A program made the position numbers and the translations under genes. A stretch of 64,000 bases of DNA from Akanthomyces muscarius. Lineage: Eukaryota > Ascomycota > Sordariomycetes > Hypocreales > Cordycipitaceae. Under the pieces are notes generated by a model. It saw only the letters and a program-made list of their open reading frames with translations, was not told the DNA's origin and ran no database searches. Below, piece by piece: positions 21,057 to 31,543 of the stretch; the stretch's first letter is position 1, and the number at the start of each line of letters is the position of its first letter. Location: positions 2,418,001 through 2,482,000 of the forward strand of contig NC_079246.1 in NCBI RefSeq assembly GCF_028009165.1, given 5' to 3'.

Positions 21057-23908
21057 TCAAATCAGGTAGCCATCAAGCGTGTCCATATTGAATGATTCGC
21101 CGCCAGCAGCTTGCATCTGCTTTTGATAGCTCCCTCCCATCTGGCCCATGGCAGGTGGCGACACTTCCTCGCCGGAGCTCAAGCTCTCATCACTCATGCT
21201 CAGCACGCTCTGTGGCGCATCCGAGGCGGTAAAATCGCCAAGGCTGAAGCTGCTGAGGTCCCACGAGTCGGGCGACCAGTCGCTCGTCTTGCTTGCAAGC
21301 GCAGGTTCGTTCACCAGCGTTGCGCCTCCATAAATCGCATTGTATACGTTATCCATGCCGCCTTCCATCGAACCCAGCAGAGCCTCCCACTCATTGTTAC
21401 TGACGCCCGCAACTTTGTTCGAAAACTGAGTGTTGCTCATCATGTTTGCCAGATGAACTTGGGCCTGGCGGTCAAGTGGCAGCTGCTGCTTGGAGCCCGG
21501 TGAGTGCGATCGAGATCCATTGGGTGTCGTGTTGAGAGAGAGGTAGTCGAGATTCGGTCGCGTCGCTAGGAGAGGGTTTGCGTGCTGGCTCGCGGTCGGC
21601 ATCTGCGACATGCACAGGTAGCTTTCTGGCCGAGCAAAATCTTCGGACTGCACACTCTCAAATGACCCACGGCTGCGCGCCATTTCCAATTCAGAGTCGG
21701 GCGAAATTAATGCCGGCATCGTCATCCGCCTCGACTTGTCTTGAGTGCTCACGTGCTGCGGTTGGAGTTGGTGCCTTTGTTTCTTCTCATTTCCACTCAC
21801 TCGCCTCCTTGGCTGCTCCGCTACAGGTGACTTGGAAGTTGAGCTGCGGCGCGGACTGGAAGACGAAGCTGGCGATGGCAATGATGATCCCTCTACCGTT
21901 ACGAGCGTGCTGGCGATTCTTCGCAGATCAACACAGCCGGGTGACCGCAGACGCTCAACGGTGCTAATCACAGAGTTAACCAGTCGCTGGTTGTCCCGGG
22001 CCACCTTACTCTCCGTTTTGAGATCCACAACCTGGAATAGTAAAGTCAAGGCGCTGATAGTAAGCACGTCGCCCTTATTGAGGCAGAAAGAGAACGAAAG
22101 ACTGCGTTCTTCAAGAAGCTCGGAGATCTGAATGATATGCTTGCCAGATTCCGCAATGGACATAAGTGCCGAGGCTGACTTGTTGCCTAGACCGGAACCG
22201 ATAGCAGGCCGGTAGATGAGGGTGCGGATAAAGTAGTATGCGAGGGCCTGTGCGTGTCAGTTGGGTAGAACAGTCTGCCGGAGGTTCTTCGTTGCTTACC
22301 AAAAGAGGAGATCGGCTTCCAGTGACATCTGTGGATGGTTTGTCTTGGGCAAACCTGAGTTTCAGGTGCGCCGGTAGCGCGTCATACCAACTATCCAGTT
22401 CGTTCTCCAGTGTATTCATTTGTTGCAGTGAGAGATCATAGGTGGTGGCAGACGGATAGTTTTTCTCGAGAACCTTGGCCAGGATGCGGGTTGCGCGGAA
22501 CAGGGCCAGTGCACTGGACAGACGCGTATGCTCGCCCGGAAGAGTAGGCTGAAAACCCTTTTCCGTTACGTATTCATCGTCCGTGTCAGAGGGATATTCC
22601 ACCTGCAAGTCATCTTCACGCAGCAGTTTGGGAAGCCCCAAGGTAGCGGCGGAGAAGCTATGGTGATGTTAGTGGCAATGTACAAACAAGGGATGCATGG
22701 GTGGTGACGCCTACCAATCCACAGTATATAGTGTCCAGAAGACCTTCTTTCTTGTTTCAAGTGTCAGCGCACCGAAAGAAAATCGCTTTTGGCTCTGGTG
22801 GAGGCCAAGGCGATAGGCTAAGCCGACCGCGATAGACTTGTAATGTTGCAGGCGTCTATAGTCGGCAGTAAGGGAGCAGTAGAGCAGTGCGAGTACGAGG
22901 CACTGAAGAGCACTCATGGTATTCTCCAATAGAATCGCCTCAAGGGCGCCGGCCCATTGTCGCTCACATGCTGCCAGCTGATCCAGGTCAGGAGCCGAAG
23001 AAGAAAGCCCAGCGAGGCTGAAAACGAGGTACAGCTGGGCAATCTTGTAATTGCACTTGACCTTTTCGGGGTCGGCGACAAACTCCTCATAGATGCGCAA
23101 AAATGTAGGCTTGTGAAGAGCGGGGAACAAGGCCGCCCATTCTTGAAAGTATACATTGACGCATCTGTCGGTAAAAAGACGAGGTGGCACTCTGAGAGCA
23201 GCCTCGGGTGGGTTGGGCGTGAGTGGTGGGCAGCCTTGCACATGCAGGAAAGCCTCGGGATTGAATTCGCTACAAGGCTTCCCACTCTCTTGCAGCTTAC
23301 GCTTCAGGGCCGCTATCGGGCAGGAAAAAGAACGAGTCAGCAAATATGATGTAGGCAACAGGAAAAAGGCGTGGCACGTAGAATTTGACCATGTCAGCAA
23401 ATGGTAACTTACTAATGAAGGTGCGGCCGCTGGATGCGCCCATAAAGTAGGCATCGGAGTTCTCCACGCCGAGTAGTAACGGTGACGCTTGAACGCGGAA
23501 TGTGTCCTCCTTGTCAGAAATTGTATCTTTTGAGCCATCGCTGTTTGTGCTCGTGTCATGGAGGGCCGATGACGCCCCAGACGTAGAAAGACGGCGGCCC
23601 TTGTGCATGGCGGATAACATGTCAATCTTTTCGTCCTTCTCGTCCAGTAAATCCTTCAGCTCGCGAACTTCGGTTTCCAAGGCACGCACGCGCTCCTCGA
23701 GAGATTCCGTATAGCCTCGAGGGAAAGCGCGCCGTGACAATTTGTCGCTAGTGCGACATTCAAAGCCGACGTTAGCACATTGCGAGCAAGTAGGGCGGAC
23801 GCCGTCACAGCGAATCTTTTTACTGCGGCAGCGATCGCAAGCCTGTGCAATGCGGCTCTGGGCGCTGGTGCCGACTTTGATAACCTTCATAGGCAGAATG
23901 CCAGGCAT
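21057..23908 (-). CDS. facB: FacB/Acu-15/Cat8-type acetate regulator, Zn2Cys6
   Basis: Transcription factor that activates acetate utilisation, glyoxylate-cycle and gluconeogenic genes. Exons (minus) 23413-23908, 22715-23312, 22300-22657 and 21057-22247 give 880 residues, near the length of Aspergillus FacB. The Zn2Cys6 cluster at about residues 24-51 reads [28 protein letters not shown]. It is followed by the family-specific linker [20 protein letters not shown] and a leucine-zipper-like coiled coil ([20 protein letters not shown]). The middle fungal-trans domain carries [21 protein letters not shown] and [12 protein letters not shown]. The C-terminal third is Ser/Pro-rich and acidic ([12 protein letters not shown]), a likely activation domain. 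An alternative start at 23890 (MKVIKVG) is possible. A long gene-poor region upstream suggests extended regulation, as expected for a carbon-source-controlled regulator. Confidence 0.92.
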
Positions 23909-26900
23909 TGTGGGCGATTTCGCGCAACGGTCGGCGTTTTTTGGTAGAGGATTCTGGCGCTGACTCGCCCGGTTCGAGAGGTGTTTTTTTCGCTAGTACT
24001 CGGTTCGCAAAATTTCAGACGGTTCCCAGTCTCCTGGTGCAGCACCACGGCGAGAAATAATTCATGCGTACTCGTCTCGTGTGTGCCGTACTTTTGCAGG
24101 CTCGTTTTGTTCTTTTTTTTGGTCGAGGGTGAATTGGCTGCCGTGAGCGGGAAAGGCGAAGCGTGCAAGGGGATTGTGGCGGTTGACTAAGAATCTCCTT
24201 GTCGTGCGGCTCGGGTAAGCGGAAGTAACGATATAGTACAGCGGCGCGTCCAACTGAAAAGGCGACGACAGCGATAACCCGACGCAGGACAACACCACAC
24301 AAATTCAGATCTGAGAACAGAAGAGGATTTCAAGAATATGATAGAGTAAAAAAGGCGATTTTACGAATAATGGCGGAGAGTAATAATGGAAGGGGAAGAA
24401 CTGGTAGAAGAGCGGTACCCCAGCAAAGTAAAGAAAGATTGGGTCGTATGTGCGGGTCTGGACAGGTCTAATACGGAGAACTGGTAATGAGAACCCCGTA
24501 CTGGTGCTCCGTATGTACAACGACGGTAGATGTGGCAGGAGTCAGGACATGGTGTCGGAACCCACTGGCACGGCTGTGCAAGCCTGGGGATCAAGTCGTC
24601 CCGAAGAGCCACGAAGGAAGACCCGACTCTGTCTGCCGACCCCGGGATCTCCTATGGGTCTCAAGCGTCCCAACAGCATAGGGACAAGCGGCGGGCCTAG
24701 TCGCATGGCCAGAAACCAACGCAGCCTGTGGTGGAGCGTCGTTAGCGCCACCGCAAGACGTGTTAGACGTGCTGCGACATGCGAGTCTGTTGTCTGCCAA
24801 CGGCTAGCTGTATTTGCAAGCTCCCCGGCTGGCTTCTTGGCTCCTTGCAGTGGCCTTGTGGCCCTGCTGGTTCCGACTGGCATCCAGAGCCCGTTCCCAC
24901 TTCGTTTTAGCGACCGTGTGAGCGTCGAGTGGTGCCCTTGCCAGGTGCTTGGCGGGCCACCGGGCGCAGACCCATCGCCACTATTGCCATGGATGCTAGC
25001 TAGTTGGAAGAAGCCAGCCATTCAGCAGTTTCGCAAATCCAAACTAGCGGCGCACAAATCGTCCCAAAACTGGAATTCCGGGGGTGGGCCGTGACCTGTC
25101 TTTTTTTGCTTTTGTCCCAAGCGAAAAGTGGGTGGCGTGCCTTGGGTGCCTTTGGTCTGGCGCGAGAGTCCCAATTTCTCTGGCTAGTTTGGCATTTTGC
25201 ACCATTTCCCACACCAAACTGCGGCGAGCACCTGTCTAGAATCGTGATGGTGATGTAATGTGTTGATCCTGGCTGCAACCTCTTGGTCTTCTCCGCGCCA
25301 AACCCGTCGTGATGGGTGCTTCGCTGGCTGCCCCGAATCCTTCAATCTCGACCGCATATGTGCTGCCTGGACAAGCCGTAGCATCATCAACTCTTGGCTA
25401 GGCTCGTCGCAGAACGTCATTGTTTCCGACTATTCATCCCAGCCTAATATAACTCCGTGTCGTGTGCCATTCCCAGCCATCGTCAAGGGCGGCTTTGGCC
25501 TCTTCCGACGCCATTCCCAGCTAGCCAGTTGTCTGCATTTGTTTCGAGTCCTGCTTCCCGGAGTTCAATCACACCGTCGCCTCTGGATCCTCTTCGTCAC
25601 CTTTGGCTTCAGCAGCCATCATACGATGTTCCGATTTTGACTCCCAACACACACTAGCTATCCCTAGTGTCTTGCCAGAAAACGCCTCTGGCCTGAAGCT
25701 GACGGTGCAAAGCTGCGGCGTTACTGCTACTCCACTCGAGCCGCGGCTCGCCAGTGCGCCTTTGCTGTTCTAGATGTCCACTGCACCTCGGCGATGTTAG
25801 ATGTATGACCAGCATCACGCTGTCAGACTGCGATCTTAAACCGGAAGTAAAGCGAATAGGAAAGCGTGGTTCAGCTGGCGGCGGTACGTGTTGGCGATCG
25901 TTCCATACTTTCCGGGCAAGACTCAATGCTTTGCATCGCAGGCAGTCGTCCAACAGAGCTCAAAGCTTGCATTCCTGTTTTGATCGTATTCTAATCCCCG
26001 AAATTGGTCCATTTTCGAGCTGTATAAGTCCGACGTAGCCCTCAAGCTTGGTAAGAAGACCCCGGCGCTCGGTCAGCACCAAGTGTGGTGGGGCATTCTA
26101 ATCGACTTCCATCGTGCATCACATCGTTTGCCCGTAACCAGATTACCCCGCCTTGCTGGCCGACTCTTCGTAGTTGCTCGAATACTTAGGGTCGTATTGA
26201 ACGTCAAAGCGGCAAGATTGCGATGTACAGAGTGGGATAGCACAGTTCGTACTAATGAAGTGTTTAGAGGTCGCGCCGGGCTGTTGCGTCTCTTGCAGTG
26301 CCGTCCCCTTCCCGATGATATGTTGGATGAATGAAGGCTGGTTCTGCTCGTTCCTTCGTCCGGTGGCGAAACCCAAGTCCTTCTACATATAGCAAAATGG
26401 CAAGCAAACCCGCCAGTGTACATGCTTCTTTTGCTCGCGACCTCCAGAGAACTTCAGTTTCATCGTCGTAGCTGGTCGCAAGGCTGGTCTCCATCCCACA
26501 TCCCTAGGTTGTGGCGTAGACTTGTCGCAGGCTACAGGTATTAGCGAATTTAGCGTTAATGACGGGAAGGCTTGCATACCACTTCCAGCAGCTCAGCCTG
26601 TCTGCAGGCCAGTTATGAATCATTCTGCACTTCCAATAGCCGCATGCACGAGTCGTAGGTCTAGCGTCGTCGATTTTCTTTTCGTCGCAAGGCATTCGCT
26701 GCGTTTGCATTTGCCGGCCCTGCGTTGTTGAAACCCGGTGTTCACCCCCGGCTAGCTTGGAGCTCTGGCCTTGGGCATTAACGCCGGGCATGTATGTCTC
26801 AGGCGAATTCGCTGATAGGGCTTGGGAGGAAACTGTGGCCGAGTTCAAATTCGCAGCGCATGAAGCCTGTTCAAGTGGTTGGGGATGAGCCTTGTATCGC

Positions 26901-27666
26901 CGTTTGTAGGTGGGAGAGAGCCGCTGTCAACTGGCGGGATCAAGTACCTGCCAAGACGCGGCACTTTGGCAACGCTTAAACCCAGCTGAATTTCCTCCTC
27001 AATCCAAAGAGCGAGCAAATAAACTTGTTCTGATTTCTACTCTGTAATTTTACACCGTCTTACTCCAACGCCGGAGCTCCTACCACACGTTCTCTTCTTC
27101 CGAGCCCGAACCCATCATGCCCCACCTCCGCAAAACGGTTGGGCACAGTGAGGTCAAGCCTGTTAGAATGAACGCCTTGAATGCTAGATCCATTGGTAGA
27201 AGCTTGTACGTCGTTCAGATCAATGTGGACCATTGCCATTAGCAGCAATAAGCTCTTTCTCAAATATAATTGGCGCTTCAATGCATCACGAGCTATTTCG
27301 ATAGCTCTGGTACACGGCGCTAAGCTATGATCGACCGGCTGGCTTTGCCATGAACAGCCGGATTGCATTTGCAAAGAAGATGTCCCTGCTGTCCCCGAGA
27401 ATCACAGAAGTAGAGTAAACAAAGATTATTTCAGGATAGGCGACAAATTATCTTCCGCTCGTGCGCCTGCGACCGTTGACTGTGTTTTTTTTTTGGTACT
27501 CTTCCAAGTGTTGGGGGACTCGCTTATCAGACTCCCAATGATTGGCAGGCTGTTCCGAAGTCTTCCTCGCCAGTTCCAAGTTCAGCTCAAAACACGCCAC
27601 TTCGCTCGTCGGGCAAATTTGCCCGACGAAGAGAAGCAGGTAGTGACAAAGTCTAATAAGAGCGTC
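23909..27666. promoter_or_regulatory. Gene-poor 3.7 kb upstream of facB
   Basis: No ORF here is convincing: the longest (24450-25094 on +, 24542-25021 on -) overlap each other, are biased in composition and carry no domain signature. The region probably holds the facB promoter and long leader, and perhaps non-coding transcripts. A perfect 24-base palindrome lies at its far end (27606-27629). Confidence 0.45.
27606..27629. repeat. Perfect 24-base palindrome downstream of the SET gene
   Basis: The arms TCGTCGGGCAAA and TTTGCCCGACGA meet with no loop. It lies about 38 bases beyond the SET gene stop codon, so it would form a hairpin in that transcript's 3' UTR or act as a symmetric protein site. 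A 12-base perfect arm is unlikely by chance in a window of this size. Confidence 0.85.
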
Positions 27667-29514
27667 CTAGCTAAAGTCGACGTCGTCATTGGCTGGCGCG
27701 GTTGTATCGTCTTGTGCTAACTCGTTTTGGTCATCTTCCATCGACCCGAAATACGCCACAACAGTTTCGTGTTCAACTAGTCGGGATTTCTGATTCGATG
27801 GCAAATTTTCACAACGCGTTAGTTTCCGATGTTTCCCCCACAAAGATGAACACAGTGTTGAACGGCACGAACGGTAAAGGTAAAAAGTTGATGAAGGATT
27901 GTGCATGCGGGATGTTTGCGGAGAGGGTAAGGGGAAACAAGGCTAATAATAAGAAAGGGGGTCTTGGTCTGGGGTTCATGGTGACAGGTCGGAATCGGAA
28001 CTGGGGTGAGTACGTACCTCTTTTTCTAGTTCCGCCACAACGGCTTCGAGCACAGAACGCTCGATATCCTTGAGGGTCGAGACCAGGTCTACATGATTCT
28101 GGTCGATGATGTCTGCCGCAATCAAGGGTTCCAGCTGCTCACTACTCGGCGCGGCTGCCAGCTTCTGCAGCTGGCTCGCCGCCCGTTCCTGGACCACCGA
28201 CACGGCCCGGAGCTGGAAGAGTGCTTGCAGCGGGTGATCTTTCAGTAGTGTCTCAAAGTCTCCCGCTCGCTCCGTGACATCTTCGTCCTGCCAGAAGACC
28301 CTCAGCTGCCTGTCGCCCGCATCGTCCTGCAGGATGCGAAACTCGAGCCCGTCCTCCTCGTTGAGGCACATGAGGTGCACGAAGCCACTGTCCCACAGTC
28401 TGTCGCCGCCTCCGCTGCCGCCCTCGGTCTGGCGGAGCGTGACAACGGGGGCGCCACCAAAAACACGCCGCTTCGCCAGGCCGAGCGGGTCGTCTGGAAA
28501 GCTCTCGAGGTGCAGCGTCAGCTGTCGCGTCTTGCCATCCGGGTCGATGAAGCCGTAGCTGAAGAGCATCTCGGCCGCCGCCTTGCTGTCCCCGTACGAG
28601 ATGTTGATTTCGTCCCCGGCAGCGACGCTGGCACCCGGCCTGATCCGAAGCGACACGTCCCCGCTCGTCTCCTCTTCGTAGTAGGCCGTTGCGCCGGCAG
28701 CAGAGTGGTTCACCATGTCGAGCGCGGGGACCATAGCGTGGCTTGCTTGGGGAAGCTCCAGACATCTAGATCTGTACCAAGCATCTGCGAGAAGCCAGTC
28801 GGGGAATGCGGCGCCATCCTCCTCCCAGAATAGTCTATTCCAAAATGGTAGGGTTGTCGAGGCGTCCCGTAGCTTGTCAAACTCACTTTGTAGCGCAGTG
28901 ACCTTCGCATCCAGTGCGTCCTAGTGATCGGTGTTAGAGCACATGCAATGGATTTGCGTAGTCTATGCGTTAGCTAGACATACCTCCAATGAAGTTCCTC
29001 GCAAAAGCATCTGATGAGGCTCTGACCATAATGTAGGCACGGGAATATCTTTTGGTAGAAATTTGATATATTCGCTCCATGGAGTTGATACACAACGCTT
29101 GGTTTTGTCCCCAACATGTCTTCCTGAGACGATGTGTACCAGTAAATAGAGCATAATGTCGAGTCGAGCGGACTGAGCGAAATTATTAGTCTAGGCTCAG
29201 CAGATACAGCCACCTGGGTCGTGTACCTTTCTGCCAACGGTATCTATGAGTTGTTTGAAGTGTTGGTCCACCTTGACATACTCTTCAACAGCCTCTCTTG
29301 ATAGTACGAGCTCGGCAGGGATCCTTATAATTTCGAGAGCTTCGTTCAATTTTTTCGAAGCATTCAGTTCGATCTCCGCAACGAGTCCATATCCTTTGCC
29401 CTCGATGCGGCGCATGGCAACCTGTTGGAGCCTCACATCTTGTAGGGTGGCCCAAGCCGGGAGGGACTCGATTGGCAATTGGGGAGCGGCAGCCATCCTG
29501 GCGGCCCTTGACAA
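27667..29514 (-). CDS. SET-domain lysine methyltransferase (Rubisco-LSMT/RKM type)
   Basis: Class VII SET protein; yeast relatives (Rkm family) methylate ribosomal or translation proteins. Exons (minus) 29227-29514, 28984-29172, 28018-28920 and 27667-27789. From Met at 29496 the protein has 494 residues; an upstream in-frame Met at 29514 is possible. SET motifs in exon 3: LDMVNHSAAGATAYY (the NHS motif that binds SAM), then GDEINISYGDSKAAAEMLFSYGF, with the terminal Tyr/Phe pocket. The remainder is the helical Rubisco-LSMT substrate-binding domain. The last exon is separated by a 228-base intron with a CTAAC branch site and joins in phase 0 (VVAELEKE to KSRLVEHETVVAYFG), ending in an acidic tail. 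Without this splice the ORF stops early at 27976. Substrate not predictable. Confidence 0.85.
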
Positions 29515-29898
29515 CGCGCTTATCCGAGTGGCAGGCAGCTATAATAAAAAGAATTTGCGTCTCACAATTCGGCGGGAGTTCCAAGTTTCAATTTGAGCGA
29601 CTGATATTGTTTCATGGCATCGGCCAAAGTCACAAGCCTTCTGCTCGCTGGCGGAGCCTGCACATTGCCCCACCAAAATCGGTACGTCACGCCGAAAAAG
29701 TGCTGTGAGATGGTGGCATGGAAATTTCTATCGAGAGCAAGCGTGCAGTTATAAGACGCTGTCACACAACACGACTCCTCTGAACTAGTAGTATATTTTG
29801 CACACCGACCCAGAACACCATACAATATCATTGCGCCCAATTGCAGACCCCAGCCTGCACACGATTCCTCTCCCCTCCGCACATAAAGATACCCCGCC
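29515..29898. promoter_or_regulatory. Divergent promoter, SET gene / Ygr210c-like GTPase
   Basis: A 384-base gap between divergent start codons. No ORF or clear TATA box. Confidence 0.5.
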
Positions 29899-31393
29899 AT
29901 GCCTCGCGATCCCCTCATTGGGCTCGTGGGGAAGCCCTCGGCGGGCAAAAGCAGTACGATGAACAGTTTGACAGATGCGACTTCCAAAGTTGGTAAGTTC
30001 TGCGCTTCTTGCGACCCCGCGACACGTTTACACGGAAACCCCCATACTAATCACACACCTCCCAGGCAACTTTCCGTAAGCGGCCTTCCTACGCCTTGCG
30101 ACTCTTTCACAAACCCTCCCTCCCCCTCCTCCAGCGTTTTCGCCGAATGCTGACCCAGCCACCGCCTACGCTCTTCTAGCTTCACAACCATCGACCCCCA
30201 ACGAGCGATCGGCTACCTGCAAATAGACTGCGCCTGCGCGCGCTTCAAGGTCTCGGACCGGTGCAAGCCCAACTACGGCGCGTGCGTCGACGGCCGACGC
30301 TCGGTGCCCATTGAGCTGCTCGACGTTGCCGGCCTCGTACCCGGCGCGCACCAGGGCAAGGGGCTCGGCAACAAGTTCCTCGACGACCTGCGCCACGCCG
30401 ACGCGCTGATCCACGTCGTCGACGCCTCGGGCACCGTCGACGCAGAGGGCAAGGAGACGCGCGGCTACGACCCCTCGGTCGACATTGCCTGGCTGCGCAG
30501 CGAGGTAGTCGCCTGGATCCTCGGCAACCTCATGCAGAAATGGGGCTCCATCCGCCGGCGGCACATTGCCATCAAGGCCACCGCCGCCGAGACGCTGCAG
30601 AACCAGTTCTCCGGCTACGGCTCCACGCCGACCGTCGTCAACCGCACGCTCGACCGCCTCGGTTTCAAGGAGCCGCTGGAGGAGTGGTCCGACGAGGACG
30701 TGGAGAAGGTGGTGAATGCCTTCATCGACGAAAAGTTCCCGACCGTGATTGCGCTCAACAAGATTGACCACCCGGACGCGGACAAGAACATTGCCAAGAT
30801 TGCCAAGATGCAGGACCCCAACAGCATCGTGCTGTGCTCGGCCATTTCCGAGATCTTCCTGCGCAAAATGGCCAAGCAAAACTACGTCAAGTACGTCGAG
30901 GGCAGCGAGTTTGTCGACACGCGAGAGGACCTGGTCGAGCAGGGCGACCCCGACGGCGGCGGCCTCAAGGAGCTCGACGAGAAGAACCGCAACCGCATCG
31001 AGAACCTCAAGGACATGGTGCTGTACCGCTTCGGCTCCACCGGCGTCGTGCAGGTGCTCTCCAAGGCCGCGGAGCTGCTGGGCCTGGTGCCCGTGTTCCC
31101 CGTGCGCAACGTGTCGACGTTTACGACGGGCGCCAACGATTCGAAAAACGTATTCAAGGATTGTGTCTTGGTCAAGAAGGGCTCCACGGTGGGCGACGTG
31201 GCGCGCAAAATCATGGGCGATGCGCCGGTCGCATTTGTTGAAGGCGTGGGCAACATGAGAGTGTCAGAAGACGACGTTGTTGGAGTCGGCAAGCATGATG
31301 TGAGTATCGAACCCGGCTTTGGCCTTGCTTCATCACGATGTGTCAGGACTAACAGGCCACCAGGTGCTTTCATTCAAGGTTGGTAGGGCATAG
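29899..31393 (+). CDS. Ygr210c-like Obg/YchF-family GTPase with TGS domain
   Basis: Translation-factor-class (TRAFAC) GTPase related to YchF/Ola1 and to yeast YGR210C. Exons 29899-29992, a 10-base microexon at 30066-30075, 30180-31299 and 31364-31393 give 417 residues. G1 is [12 protein letters not shown] (residues 8-19). G2 lies around NFPFTTIDP, which is assembled across the microexon. G3 is [16 protein letters not shown], with His in the place of catalytic Gln as in HAS-GTPases. G4 is LNKIDHPDA. The insertion [15 protein letters not shown] matches the YGR210C group, not bacterial YchF. The C-terminal TGS domain starts near [16 protein letters not shown] and ends FKVGRA. Codon use in exon 3 is strongly GC-biased, as in highly expressed genes. 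Cellular role unknown. Confidence 0.85.
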
Positions 31394-31543
31394 TGACCAT
31401 TGGGAACGACTGCCGGTGACAAAAGTTTTGGGTTTGGAGTTCTGCTGGAGGGTTGACATTGACTGTATAGAAACATGATGAATATGATGACCTAGAGCCT
31501 GGATAGCCCAGGGTATTGCATATACATATATTTATGAGCTCGT

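Noticed and set aside
24450..25094. ORFs of 159-214 residues on both strands upstream of facB
   Set aside because: They overlap each other, are compositionally biased, and show no domain, signal or splice-consistent extension.
30166..30879. Minus-strand ORF of 237 residues antisense to the GTPase
   Set aside because: Reverse-complement shadow of strongly codon-biased exon 3; no domain.
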